From: Chitinimonas sp. BJYL2
GTDB lineage: Bacteria; Pseudomonadota; Gammaproteobacteria; Burkholderiales; Chitinimonadaceae
Length of the DNA stretch: 64,000 nucleotides
NCBI RefSeq assembly: GCF_027257935.1
Contig: NZ_JANZKW010000001.1
Coordinates: forward strand, 496,001-560,000
Reading direction: 5' to 3'
Below, piece by piece: positions 1 through 8,589 of the stretch. Below the pieces are notes generated by a model that did no database searches, was not told where the DNA came from, and saw only the letters and a list, made by a program, of their open reading frames with translations. Each line of letters starts with the position of its first letter. Position 1 is the stretch's first letter. The position numbers and the translations under genes are program-made.

Positions 1-557
1 TGGTGCAGCCGGGCATGGCCGCACCGCTGACCACCATCACCCAGCTGGATCCGGTCTCGGTTGCCTTCACCCTGCCGGAGCGCGAACTCTCGCGTTTGCT
101 GGCGAGCCAGGCACAGGGCGAGGCCCCGGCGCAGGTGCTGCCGGATCAAGGCAAGCCCATACCGGGCAAGCTGCGCTTTGTGGACAACAAGGTCGATACC
201 GCCACTGGCACGATTCTGGTCAAGGCTGAATTCCCCAACACCCAACGTCTGCTGTGGCCCGGCGCCTTTGCCCGCGTGGCGATCGAGTTGGGCACCGAGA
301 AGCAGGCTGTGGTCCTGCCCTCGGGCGCGCTGCAAACGGGCCCGCAGGGCGGCTTTGTCTATGTGGTCGCTGATGACAACACAGTGAAACCACAACCGAT
401 CAAACTGAGCCGCATGATCACCGAAGAGGGCAAGCAGTTCGGCATCGTGTCGGGCGTGAAGGCCGGCAACAAGGTGGTGGTTGAGGGCGGCGGGAATCTG
501 CGTCCCGGCGCCACCGTGAAAGAAGCCGCCAAAGACGCTGGCAAGAGCGACAAGTAA
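1..557 (+). CDS. RND efflux periplasmic adaptor subunit (C-terminal part)
   Basis: This is the 3' end of a membrane fusion protein that bridges an RND inner-membrane pump and an outer-membrane channel. The reading frame is open from the window edge, so the N-terminus (signal peptide, hairpin, lipoyl half) lies outside. The visible 185 residues contain the beta-barrel stretch (LDPVSVAFTLPE, then PGKLRFVDNKVDTATGT and LLWPGAFARV, typical of the MdtA/AcrA family) and the membrane-proximal domain ending in a Lys-rich tail. It stops with TAA 88 bp before the pump gene on the same strand, so the two are almost surely one operon. Family assignment is firm; the substrate cannot be read from the sequence. 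Confidence 0.93.
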   Translation, partial: VQPGMAAPLTTITQLDPVSVAFTLPERELSRLLASQAQGEAPAQVLPDQGKPIPGKLRFVDNKVDTATGTILVKAEFPNTQRLLWPGAFARVAIELGTEKQAVVLPSGALQTGPQGGFVYVVADDNTVKPQPIKLSRMITEEGKQFGIVSGVKAGNKVVVEGGGNLRPGATVKEAAKDAGKSDK

Positions 558-645
558 GCCCCATGCCGGGCGCGGCCACGGGCTTTCGCGCCCGCCGCGC
601 CACACCGAGCACGACTGACGACGCGCACCGACCGAGTCCCCTTAC

Positions 646-3600
646 ATGCATATTTCCGAACTCTGTATCCGCCGCCCGGTGATGACCACGCTGTTGTCGA
701 TCTCGGTCGTCATTGCGGGGATGTTTGCCTACCAGAAGCTGCCGATTGCAGCCCTGCCCTCGTTCGATACCCCCACGATCAACGTCTCGGCCAACCTGCC
801 GGGGGCCTCGCCTGAAACCATGGCAGCCTCGGTGGCCACGCCGCTGGAGAAGCAGTTCTCCACCATTGCCGGCCTCAAGCTGATCACCTCGAACTCACGC
901 CAGGGCAGCACCAATATCACGCTGGAGTTCGATGACGATCGCGATATCGACAAAGCGGCCGTTGATGTCCAGGCCGCACTGCTGCAGGCACAGCGTTCGC
1001 TGCCGGACGACATGCCCGACCTGCCGTCCTACCGCAAGGTCAACCCGGCTGATGCGCCGGTCATCCTGATCAGCCTGACCTCTCCCTCGCTGCCGCTGTC
1101 GGAACTCAATGATTACGCCGAGAACCTGATCTCGCCCAACCTCGCCACCATTGCCGGCGTGGCCCAGGTGAATGTGTTCGGCCAGCGCAAGTACGCAGTG
1201 CGCATCAGTGTCGATCCCGACAAGCTTGCCGCACGCAATCTGACGCTGTCAGAAGTGTCCGCCGCCCTACGTGCTGCCAATGCCAACACCCCGGTGGGCG
1301 TGCTCGACGGCCAGCGCCAGCAGCTGATCATCGAGGCCAACAAGCAGCTGACCAACGCCGCTGCCTTCCGCAAAGTCATCATCGCCACCCAGCAAGGCCG
1401 GCCAGTGCGGCTGGAAGATGTGAGCCGTGTGGAAGACAGCATCCAGAGCGTGACCTCGGCCGCCTATGTGAACGGTGAACTGGGTCTGGTGATGGGCGTA
1501 CAGCGCCAGCCCGGCGCCAATACCGTGGCCGTGGTCGACCGTATCCGCGACGTGATGCCGGGCCTGATCGAGCAGATGCCCGATTCGGTATCGGTGGCGT
1601 TCCGCAACGACCGTTCGGTCTCGATCCGCGAAGCCATCCATGATGTGAACTTCACCCTGGCACTCACCGTGGTACTGGTCGTGCTGGTGATCTTCCTGTT
1701 CCTGCGCCGCGCCACGGCCACGCTGATTCCCACCGTCACCCTGCCGATCTCGCTGATTTCGACCTTTGCGCTGATGCTCTGGCTGGGCAGTTCGCTCAAC
1801 AACATCTCCCTGCTGGGCATTACCCTGGCCGTGGGGCTGGTGGTGGATGACGCCATCGTGGTGCTCGAAAACATCGTGCGCCACATCGAGGAAGGCATGC
1901 AGCCTTTCGAGGCGGCCATCAAGGGTTCACGCGAGGTGGGGTTCACCATCGTGTCGATCTCGCTCTCGCTGGTGGCCGTATTCATTCCGATCTTTTACAT
2001 GCCCGGCGTGATCGGCAAACTGTTCCATGAATTCGCTCTGGTGGTCAGCCTCGCCATCCTCGTTTCGGCCATTGCCTCGCTGACCCTGATCCCGCTGCTG
2101 TGCGCCCGCTTCCTCAAGCATGAAGACGAATCCAAACCGGCCGGCAAGCTGAGCCAGTCGTTCGAGCGCGGTTTCGACGGTTTGCTCGGGGCTTACCAGC
2201 GCACGCTGGATACCGCCCTGCGCCACCAGCGCTGGGTACTGCTGGTAGCCTTGACCACCTTTGTGCTGACCGCCTGGTTCTACTACGTGATTCCCAAGGG
2301 TTTCTTCCCTGAAGAAGACATCAACCAGATCACCGCCCGCTCCGAAGCCTCGCTCGATATGGCGTTCCCGGCCATGCACGCGCTGCAGAAACAGGCCGAG
2401 AACGCCGTGCGCAGCAGCCCGCATGTGGAACAAGTGGTGTCGGTGGTGGGCGGCGGGCTGAATGCCAGCAACACCGCACGCATGTTCATCTCGCTCAAGC
2501 CCAAGAGCCAACGCCCGCCCATGGCGGCCGTGATCGCCGATCTGCGCAAGCGCACCGCGGGCATCAGCGGCCTGAGGATGTTCTTCAACGCCGACCAGAA
2601 CCTGCAGATCGGCAGCGTGCAGACCAATAGCCGCTTCCAGTATGTGCTCCAGGGCGTGAACTCGGACGAGTTGTACGAGTGGTCCGACAAGCTGCTCAAG
2701 CAACTGCGCGAGGAAAAAATCCTCGTCGATGTCAGCAGCAATGCCCAGCGCCGCGGCCTGCAGGCGAGCCTGCGCATTGATCGTGAACAGGCCGCGCGAC
2801 TCGGCGTGAACATCAACACCGTGCGCGATACGCTCTATGCGGCCTTCGGCGACCGTCAGGTGGGCACCATCTATACCGCCACGGCCGATTACGCGGTGAT
2901 GATGCGCTTTGACGATGCCTTCCGCGCCGACGAAACCGCCTTCGAGAAGGTAAAGGTGCGCTCCAGCAATGGCCAGCTCGTCCCTCTGACCGCCTTCGCC
3001 ACGGTGGAACGCACGGTCGGCCCGACCTCGGTCGCGCACCGCGGCCAGCTGCAGGCGGTAACCTTGTCGTTCAATCTGGCGCCCGGCGTCACGCTCGGTG
3101 ATGCCCTCAAGCGCGTCGATGCCATCAAGCAGGATCTCGGCATGCCGCAAAGCGTGCTGACCACGCTGGGTGGCGATGCGGCCACCTTCCAGTCCAACCA
3201 GACCAGCCAGCTGGCGCTGATCTTGATTGCGGTGGCGGTCATCTACGTGCTGCTGGGCGTGCTGTACGAAAGCTATGTGCACCCGATCACGATTCTGGCC
3301 GGCCTGCCCTCGGCCGCCGTGGGTGCATTGGTCACGCTGCGCCTGTTCGATATGGAGCTGACGTTGATCGCGGTGATCGGCATCCTGCTGCTGGTGGGTA
3401 TCGTCAAAAAGAACGCCATCATGATGATCGACTTCGCCATCGAGGCCCGTCACAAAGGCGAGACCGACCCGGTCAAGGCGATCCGCGACGCCTGCCTGAT
3501 GCGTTTCCGCCCGATCATGATGACCACGCTGGCCGCCATGATGGGCGCCGTACCCATCGCCGCCGGCCTCGGTGCCGGCGCCGAGCTGCGCCAGCCGCTG

Positions 3601-3726
3601 GGTCTGGCCGTGGTGGGCGGGCTGATCTTCTCGCAGCTGATCACGCTCTACATCACGCCGGTGCTGTATCTGTTCTTTGATCGCTTGCAAACCCGGTTTA
3701 GCGGAGGCGCACCCGCTCACACCTGA
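646..3726 (+). CDS. RND multidrug efflux transporter permease (MdtB/MuxB-like)
   Basis: This is a 1026-residue inner-membrane proton-driven pump of the HAE1 RND family, full length for the family. It begins with the typical cytoplasmic start and first helix (ISELCIRRPVMTTLLSI). It has two large periplasmic loops and the paired Asp of TM4 in GLVVDDAIVVLEN, which carry protons in AcrB-type pumps. The second half repeats the fold, with GILLLVGIVKKNAIMMIDFA near residue 920. It follows the adaptor gene and is closed by a hairpin terminator, so the operon appears to hold only adaptor and pump. MdtABC systems have two different permeases and often an outer-membrane factor follows; neither is seen here. 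The similarity to MdtB/MuxB is from memory of motifs, and the substrate is unknown. Confidence 0.95.
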   Translation: MHISELCIRRPVMTTLLSISVVIAGMFAYQKLPIAALPSFDTPTINVSANLPGASPETMAASVATPLEKQFSTIAGLKLITSNSRQGSTNITLEFDDDRDIDKAAVDVQAALLQAQRSLPDDMPDLPSYRKVNPADAPVILISLTSPSLPLSELNDYAENLISPNLATIAGVAQVNVFGQRKYAVRISVDPDKLAARNLTLSEVSAALRAANANTPVGVLDGQRQQLIIEANKQLTNAAAFRKVIIATQQGRPVRLEDVSRVEDSIQSVTSAAYVNGELGLVMGVQRQPGANTVAVVDRIRDVMPGLIEQMPDSVSVAFRNDRSVSIREAIHDVNFTLALTVVLVVLVIFLFLRRATATLIPTVTLPISLISTFALMLWLGSSLNNISLLGITLAVGLVVDDAIVVLENIVRHIEEGMQPFEAAIKGSREVGFTIVSISLSLVAVFIPIFYMPGVIGKLFHEFALVVSLAILVSAIASLTLIPLLCARFLKHEDESKPAGKLSQSFERGFDGLLGAYQRTLDTALRHQRWVLLVALTTFVLTAWFYYVIPKGFFPEEDINQITARSEASLDMAFPAMHALQKQAENAVRSSPHVEQVVSVVGGGLNASNTARMFISLKPKSQRPPMAAVIADLRKRTAGISGLRMFFNADQNLQIGSVQTNSRFQYVLQGVNSDELYEWSDKLLKQLREEKILVDVSSNAQRRGLQASLRIDREQAARLGVNINTVRDTLYAAFGDRQVGTIYTATADYAVMMRFDDAFRADETAFEKVKVRSSNGQLVPLTAFATVERTVGPTSVAHRGQLQAVTLSFNLAPGVTLGDALKRVDAIKQDLGMPQSVLTTLGGDAATFQSNQTSQLALILIAVAVIYVLLGVLYESYVHPITILAGLPSAAVGALVTLRLFDMELTLIAVIGILLLVGIVKKNAIMMIDFAIEARHKGETDPVKAIRDACLMRFRPIMMTTLAAMMGAVPIAAGLGAGAELRQPLGLAVVGGLIFSQLITLYITPVLYLFFDRLQTRFSGGAPAHT

Positions 3727-3759
3727 TCCCCTTTTGCGTAGGGTGCGCATGCAGTTTCT

Positions 3760-3787
3760 GGCCGCTGGTACACACCTACCAGCGGCC
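3760..3787 (+). terminator. Rho-independent terminator of the RND operon
   Basis: Perfect 11-bp arms (GGCCGCTGGTA / TACCAGCGGCC) enclose a 6-nt loop and are followed by TTTTGCGTTT. It lies 33 bp past the pump stop codon on the same strand. Confidence 0.85.
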
Positions 3788-3812
3788 TTTTGCGTTTCTG
3801 CGGCGCAAAAAA

Positions 3813-3832
3813 AGCCGCGGCGAACCGCGGCT
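3813..3832 (-). terminator. Rho-independent terminator of the S8 protease gene
   Basis: Perfect 8-bp arms (AGCCGCGG / CCGCGGCT) around a 4-nt loop; on the minus strand they run into seven T residues. It sits 41 bp past the stop of the protease gene. Confidence 0.85.
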
Positions 3833-3873
3833 GAACCCATTGCTGGGGGAGATCGTGACTGCGTGGCCAGGAA

Positions 3874-5700
3874 TTACCAGGCCAGTTGCAGTGTGTATTT
3901 GCCGTTGGTGCTGCCGGTACCGCCGCTGTAGTACAACACGCGGGCATAGACGGTGGTCGAGGTCGTGCCACTGTTCCTGACCGAGGCTGTATCCACCTTG
4001 CCAGCACCCAGCTCACTCTTGGCCAGCTGCGAACCGCTGCTGTTGTAGATGTAGAGGTCGTAGTCGGCCGTGGTGCTACCGGGGGTCATGGTCGCGGTCA
4101 GGGTCTTGCCGGCTGGCAGGGTGACCTTGAAATAGTCGCCGTCCGAGCTGCTGCCCATGGTGCCGTTCACTGTCACCGGGTTGGCGATGGTGTTGGCAGT
4201 GCCCAGGGTGTTGTTGGACTCGGTTTCACTGGTGGTCGTACCGCCGCCACCGCCGCCGCTACCACCCACCGCAGCTTGCACGGCGGCATAGGCATTCAGC
4301 ATGCCGGCACCGCAACCCGAACAGGTCGCGATAAAGGGCTTGGCCGACGACTTCAGCAGGCTTTCCACCTGATCCGGGGTCAGCGTGGGCTTGGCAGCCA
4401 GCATCAGCGCGGCCACACCGGCCACATGCGGGGTCGCCATCGACGTACCCTGGAAGTACACATAGTTGTCGGCACCCGGGGTGGTGGTGCCGGCATTCAG
4501 TGTGGACAGGATGCCGTTGGTGTTGCCGCTGCTCTGGTCACCACCCGGGGCAGCAATATCCACCAGGGTGCCGTAGTTGGAGTAGTAGGCACGGGCACCG
4601 GTCTTGCCGTAGGCAGCCACAGCCACCACACCCGAGCAGTTGGCCGGGCTGGAGTTGCTGACGTTCTGGTTCTCGTTACCCGCGGCCACGATCACCACGG
4701 CGCCGTTGGCACGTGCCGCATTGATGGCGTTCTGACTGGTGGTATCGCAGCTACCGCCACCACCGAGCGAGAGATTCAGCACGCGAGCCTTGTTAGGGTT
4801 GGTCGGCAAACCACTGACGGCGCCACCCGAGGCCCAGATCATGGCATCGGCAATATCGGAGGTATAGCCGCCGCACTTGCCCAGCACGCGCATCGGCAGC
4901 ACCTTGGCGTTATACGCAATGCCTGCCACGCCCACGCCGTTGTTGGTGACCGCCGCAATGGTGCCGGCCACGTGGGTGCCGTGCCAGCTGGAATTGCTGG
5001 CCGGATCGCCCTGCTGGCACTCGTTGGCCGCGGTGTAGTCGCCCGGATCACGGGCGTCGCTGTCACGCGCATTGCCATCGTTGGCGATGGCGGTGTCGTT
5101 GATCATGTCGTAGCCGCCCACGATATTGGCAGCCAGATCGGCGTGTGGGCGGTAGCCGGTGTCAATCACGGCCACGACCACGCCCGAACCGGTAGACAGA
5201 TCCCAGGCCTGGGTCAGGTTCAGGCCCACGGAGCTGACCTGCATGTCCCACTGGTCTGCCCAGCGCGGATCATTCGGTGCCGGTGCCATGGCGCGCATGA
5301 TGCGGTCGGGTTCGACATATTCGATGTTGTCGTCCGATGCCTTGATCTGTGCGGCCATCGCTTCCACATCCTTGAGCTTGAAGCGCTTGCCCAGCTTCCA
5401 CACCTGGGTGCCCAAGCCACCTTCACGGTGGAAGCTGACATTGCCGCCAAAGCGCGACATCACAGCTTGCATGCCGGCCTGGCGCTGCGCCCGTACCGTG
5501 GCCATTACGTTAGCGGCACTGGCGCTCTTGGCCTGTGCCGCGGAGACGCCGCTATCGCGGTATTTCACGATCAGCCGGTCAGTATCAAGGATGGGGCCCG
5601 AGCCCATCGTGGCGGCAGCGGCCGTTCCCGCCATCGCTGCCAGCATGACGGCCACACTGCTGCGTTGGCAGTGTTTGACCCACCTGAGGTTTCTTTTCAT
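3874..5700 (-). CDS. Secreted S8 (subtilisin-like) serine protease with PPC domain
   Basis: This is an exported serine endopeptidase of 608 residues. I use ATG at 5700 because a GGAG ribosome-binding site lies 7 nt upstream; an in-frame ATG at 5727 adds nine residues with no such site. The N-terminus is a signal peptide ending near AGTAAAA (residue ~30). An inhibitor-I9-like propeptide follows (DRLIVKYRD to NIEYVEPDR, about 40-130). The catalytic triad is Asp180 (VAVIDTGYRPHADL), His240 (SSWHGTHVAGTIAA) and Ser420 (FQGTSMATPHVAGVAAL), with oxyanion Asn342 in AAGNEN. After a Gly-rich linker, residues ~495-608 form a bacterial pre-peptidase C-terminal (PPC) domain (SDGDYFKVTLPAG, ADYDLYIYNSSG), usually removed during secretion. 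It is a single-gene unit with its own terminator, presumably for nutrient proteolysis. Confidence 0.95.
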   Translation of the reverse strand: MKRNLRWVKHCQRSSVAVMLAAMAGTAAAATMGSGPILDTDRLIVKYRDSGVSAAQAKSASAANVMATVRAQRQAGMQAVMSRFGGNVSFHREGGLGTQVWKLGKRFKLKDVEAMAAQIKASDDNIEYVEPDRIMRAMAPAPNDPRWADQWDMQVSSVGLNLTQAWDLSTGSGVVVAVIDTGYRPHADLAANIVGGYDMINDTAIANDGNARDSDARDPGDYTAANECQQGDPASNSSWHGTHVAGTIAAVTNNGVGVAGIAYNAKVLPMRVLGKCGGYTSDIADAMIWASGGAVSGLPTNPNKARVLNLSLGGGGSCDTTSQNAINAARANGAVVIVAAGNENQNVSNSSPANCSGVVAVAAYGKTGARAYYSNYGTLVDIAAPGGDQSSGNTNGILSTLNAGTTTPGADNYVYFQGTSMATPHVAGVAALMLAAKPTLTPDQVESLLKSSAKPFIATCSGCGAGMLNAYAAVQAAVGGSGGGGGGTTTSETESNNTLGTANTIANPVTVNGTMGSSSDGDYFKVTLPAGKTLTATMTPGSTTADYDLYIYNSSGSQLAKSELGAGKVDTASVRNSGTTSTTVYARVLYYSGGTGSTNGKYTLQLAW

Positions 5701-6255
5701 TGTGCTGCTCCATCTTGTATTGCTCATCGCACGGTGGCTCCGCCCGCGCTGGAAATAAGAACCACCGTCTGCCCTGCGCGGATACGCAGGGGCAGTCGAG
5801 GAGCCTGGGGGGTTCGGGGGCGTCGCTCAGCGACGCGGCGCGGGCTGGAGCCAGCGCCAGAGCGGTGTGGAGGTGGGCGAGACGGTGCGCCATTGCTGTG
5901 ATGGCGACTTGGGCGCAGGTGCGCGGACAAACCAGAACATGCCAACCCTCCGTGCGCCGCAGGTCGTGCGGCGGATGAATCCGGTCAGCCGGCGACCGGC
6001 GCACCCTGATGGAGTGGGCCGAATAACCGGCGGCGTGAATTGCAAGGTGCTTGCTTGGGGAATCTGGTACCCATGTGCAAATTTATAGCCATGAGTTATG
6101 CCTGTATTACTTCAGGTTTTGTGTCGGGCAATCTAGACGCTTGAAACGGGTGTCTCAAGTTTTTTCCAAGTTGCTGTTCTTAAAGCGCAACAGTCGACTT
6201 TCGCGTGCCTGCGCCAGCCATCGGATTGACCCTGCTGCCACAAGGCGCCAGACGC
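5701..6255. other. Intergenic region with a structured leader upstream of the S8 protease
   Basis: No convincing gene lies in these 555 bp. Close to the protease start there are two strong dyads: 5769-5795 (CTGCCCTGCG pairing with CGCAGGGGCAG, one bulge) and 5820-5836 (GCGTCGCT / AGCGACGC). They would form hairpins in a minus-strand 5' leader. The AT-richer part at 6060-6200, including CTATAAAT on the minus strand near 6090, is a plausible promoter, but I see no clear -35 box. The hairpins do not match a riboswitch class I recognise. Confidence 0.4.
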
Positions 6256-6603
6256 TTACCAGCGCACCCGCAGCTCGCCCGGCGGGATAAGCACGTGGCA
6301 AGCCAGGCGCGGGGTGTCCGGCGCATCGGTCAGGCTGGTGGCGCGCTGCTGAACCACATCGAGCTTGCCGATCCGGGCCAGCACATTGCGCTCTTTCCCG
6401 CTCGGCACGAACTCGACGGGTTGAGCGGCGTGACGCAGGTACACCAGACAGGCACCGCAGGTACCCTGACCACAACGCCAGTAAAGCGGCAAGCCACGGT
6501 CGCGCACCAGTTCACGCACGGTATCGATCAGCAGGCCGCCAGCCGGCGCTTGGGCCTCGACCGCGTCTTGCATGGTGCCACCTTGCAGGATCAGCCGGGT
6601 CAT
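6256..6603 (-). CDS. [2Fe-2S] plant-type ferredoxin domain protein
   Basis: This 115-residue protein is a small electron carrier with a plant-type ferredoxin fold. The cluster ligands are Cys44, Cys49, Cys52 and Cys102, in the standard C-x4-C-x2-C...C spacing (WRCGQGTCGACLVYL, then RLACHV). There is no signal peptide, so it is cytoplasmic. ATG at 6603 lies 3 nt after the regulator's stop codon, so it is the last gene of the operon MFS - regulator - ferredoxin. A later ATG (residue 11) is possible but would remove the first beta strand. The partner enzyme is not in the window. It differs from Isc-type ferredoxin, being shorter between Cys52 and Cys102 and having a different context. Confidence 0.85.
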   Translation of the reverse strand: MTRLILQGGTMQDAVEAQAPAGGLLIDTVRELVRDRGLPLYWRCGQGTCGACLVYLRHAAQPVEFVPSGKERNVLARIGKLDVVQQRATSLTDAPDTPRLACHVLIPPGELRVRW

Positions 6604-6606
6604 CGC

Positions 6607-7227
6607 TCAGGTAACCGGTTTGATCAGATAGACACAACGACGCGCGCCACCCAGCAGATGCTCGGTGCGCACCACCGTACCGGCATCACCAATCACGCGC
6701 TGGAACAGCGCCAGTTCGCTGCGGCAGAATCCTTGGCATTGCTGTGCCGCAGCGCAGATGGGGCAGTGGTTTTCAGCCAGCAGCCAACCCTCGGGATGGG
6801 ATTCGACCTCGGCCATATAGCCCTCGCGCGTGCGTTGCTGCGCCAATGCTTCAATCTTGCCGGCAAGGCTGGCCGCCCCTGCAGTGGCGGCCAGGTAATC
6901 GCGCTCGGCTTCCTGCTCGCGCGCCGCAATCAGGCGGGACAAGCCGGCCTCGCCAAACAATTGCTGTACCTGCGCCAGCAGCGCGACCGTGAGATCCCCG
7001 TGGCGATCGGGAAAGCGCGCGTGGCCTGCATCGCTGAGCAGCCAGTAACGCGCCGGCCGACCCACCCCTTCGTTGCGATCCTCGCTGAGCAACAACCCGC
7101 GCTCCTGCGCGCCTTCAAGATGTCGGCGCACCGCCATCGAACTCAGCGCCAGCAGCTCGCTCAATTGCTGGGCGGTTTGCGGTCCACGGGTCTTGAGCAG
7201 ATACAGCACGCGCTCGGCGGTATTCAT
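6607..7227 (-). CDS. Helix-turn-helix regulator with a C-terminal cysteine cluster (SufR/ArsR-like, probable Fe-S sensor)
   Basis: This 206-residue transcription factor has an N-terminal winged helix (about 1-75: LLKTRGPQTAQQLSELLALS, SSMAVRRHLEGAQERGLL, with wing GVGRPARYW). The C-terminal domain holds Cys155, Cys158, Cys164 and Cys168 (C-x2-C-x5-C-x3-C) plus Cys198. This layout resembles SufR-type regulators that bind an Fe-S cluster through C-terminal cysteines. Fe-S sensing is inferred from that likeness, not proven. Its ATG overlaps the stop of the MFS gene (ATGA, 7224-7227), and it is followed at once by a [2Fe-2S] ferredoxin, so the three genes are translationally coupled. The 9-bp-arm inverted repeat upstream of the operon is the obvious candidate operator for autoregulation. 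Confidence 0.8.
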   Translation of the reverse strand: MNTAERVLYLLKTRGPQTAQQLSELLALSSMAVRRHLEGAQERGLLLSEDRNEGVGRPARYWLLSDAGHARFPDRHGDLTVALLAQVQQLFGEAGLSRLIAAREQEAERDYLAATAGAASLAGKIEALAQQRTREGYMAEVESHPEGWLLAENHCPICAAAQQCQGFCRSELALFQRVIGDAGTVVRTEHLLGGARRCVYLIKPVT

Positions 7228-8435
7228 GCGGCGGACTCCGTTTTCAGCGCGCTATCGCCATGCCAGCGCCAGATCCGGCTGGCTGCCCACAGGCCCGCAG
7301 CACTGCCGCAGAGCAGGATCAGGCGGGTATCCAGCAGGGTCAGCACCGCGCCCAGCAAGGCCACGGCGATATTGGCCAGACAGAATATCGTGGCCAGCAA
7401 ACCCATCACCGCACCCTGGCCGTGATGACCGAAGCGATCGGCCACATAGGCCGGCATGATGGCGTTGTAGAGCGCAATCGGCAGGCCCGCCACCACAATG
7501 GCGACCACGCCGGCCTCTCTGAGTCCCAGGCCCAGGCTAGCAATCAGCACCGCGGCCATCACCACCAGCAAGGTCGCGCGGCGCAGCGGCTCGCCCGGTG
7601 GCAGCCGCGTCACCAGACCCGAGGAGCTGGCCATCAGCAGGCACATCACCCCGGTCGTCAGCGCGATACCGCGCGCATCCATCCCGGCGAACTCCACCAG
7701 CCACAACGGGTAGAACTCGTAAAAGGCGGTGATGCACAGGGTAACGCCCAGCTGCAACGCGAACAGTACGCGGATATCGGCATGGGCAAGCAGATTCAAC
7801 GCATGCTTGTCACGGGCAACCTGCCACCAGGCCAACGCAGCCTGGGTGGGCGGCTCGGCAGGCAGTGCCACCCACACCATGGCCGCCGTGACCAGTAGGG
7901 CAACCACCGCAATCCAGAACGGCACGGTCACACCAAACCCCACTGTCAGGCCGGCCAGCATGGGACCGACCAGCCAGCCCATGTAAAGCGCGCTGTTGAA
8001 CCAGGCAAAGGCCTTCACGCGCAGCGGGCCGTCGATGCGATCGGCCAGCATAGCTCGGGCTACCGGTGCATTGCCTTCCACAATGCCGGTCGCAAAGCGG
8101 GCAATGATGAACAGGGGATAGGACTGCCAGACCAGTGCCAGCGCCGTTACCGCATGGCCCGCCGCACAAGCCAGCGCAGTCATCAGCAACACAGGCCGCC
8201 GCCCGTAGCGATCCGAGATCGGCCCCAGTACGGCCGAGCCCAGCAACATGCCCAGCGGGTTGACGGCCAGTGCAATGCTGAACAGCAGCTTGGGCGGCAG
8301 GCCAAGATAGTGGTTGAAGTCGTTAGGTGCATCGGCCGCAAACAACGGTGGCAGGATCGGATATGGCAGGGCCGCACCGATGGTGGACAGCAATCCCAGC
8401 AAGCAAGCGGCAATCAACAGCAGAGGGGTTTTCAT
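7224..8435 (-). CDS. MFS transporter (12 TM)
   Basis: This is a major facilitator superfamily permease of 403 residues. The region starting MKTPLLLIAACLLGLLSTIG is the first membrane helix, and I place the start at ATG 8435, which has a weak GGGA site upstream. Upstream in-frame codons (8462, 8495) would run into the palindromic promoter region. The family motif A is seen as GPISDRYGRRPVLL after TM2, and about 12 hydrophobic segments follow. It is the first gene of the operon with the cysteine-rich regulator and ferredoxin. Its substrate is unknown. If the regulator senses Fe-S or oxidative state, export of a redox-active or metal-linked compound is one idea, but that is inference. Confidence 0.85.
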   Translation of the reverse strand: MKTPLLLIAACLLGLLSTIGAALPYPILPPLFAADAPNDFNHYLGLPPKLLFSIALAVNPLGMLLGSAVLGPISDRYGRRPVLLMTALACAAGHAVTALALVWQSYPLFIIARFATGIVEGNAPVARAMLADRIDGPLRVKAFAWFNSALYMGWLVGPMLAGLTVGFGVTVPFWIAVVALLVTAAMVWVALPAEPPTQAALAWWQVARDKHALNLLAHADIRVLFALQLGVTLCITAFYEFYPLWLVEFAGMDARGIALTTGVMCLLMASSSGLVTRLPPGEPLRRATLLVVMAAVLIASLGLGLREAGVVAIVVAGLPIALYNAIMPAYVADRFGHHGQGAVMGLLATIFCLANIAVALLGAVLTLLDTRLILLCGSAAGLWAASRIWRWHGDSALKTESAA

Positions 8436-8482
8436 GGCCGATCCCGGCAACAGCGTGGCCATCAGGATACGCCGCACAGTTG

Positions 8483-8510
8483 TATTTGTAATCAATTTTG
8501 TTTACAAATA
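8483..8510. promoter_or_regulatory. Palindromic operator candidate upstream of the MFS-regulator-ferredoxin operon
   Basis: Perfect 9-bp inverted repeat, TATTTGTAA (8483-8491) and TTACAAATA (8502-8510), separated by 10 bp, inside an AT-rich island of an otherwise GC-rich region. It lies 48 bp upstream of the MFS ATG on the minus strand and about 80 bp upstream of the lytic transglycosylase gene on the plus strand. The geometry fits a homodimeric winged-helix regulator binding two major grooves. The likely ligand is the operon's own regulator, by inference. Confidence 0.55.
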
Positions 8511-8589
8511 ATCCCGCGCGGCTTGCCGAGCACAGACCACGAGCCAAGCCCGGCCTGTGCTAGATTCGGGATGCGTTCCCTCACCTGCC

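Noticed and set aside
1927-3840. 637-residue minus-strand open frame opposite the RND pump
   Set aside because: Composition rich in His, Gln, Arg and Asp without any motif, fully antisense to a conserved pump; a GC shadow frame.
5769-5836. Riboswitch upstream of the S8 protease
   Set aside because: The two hairpins are strong, but I see no conserved core of c-di-GMP, cobalamin, TPP or other known classes.
3886-5901. 671-residue plus-strand open frame opposite the S8 protease
   Set aside because: It has low-complexity Gly/Ala/His/Arg composition, no domain, and lies antisense to a protease with a full catalytic triad; a product of high GC third positions.
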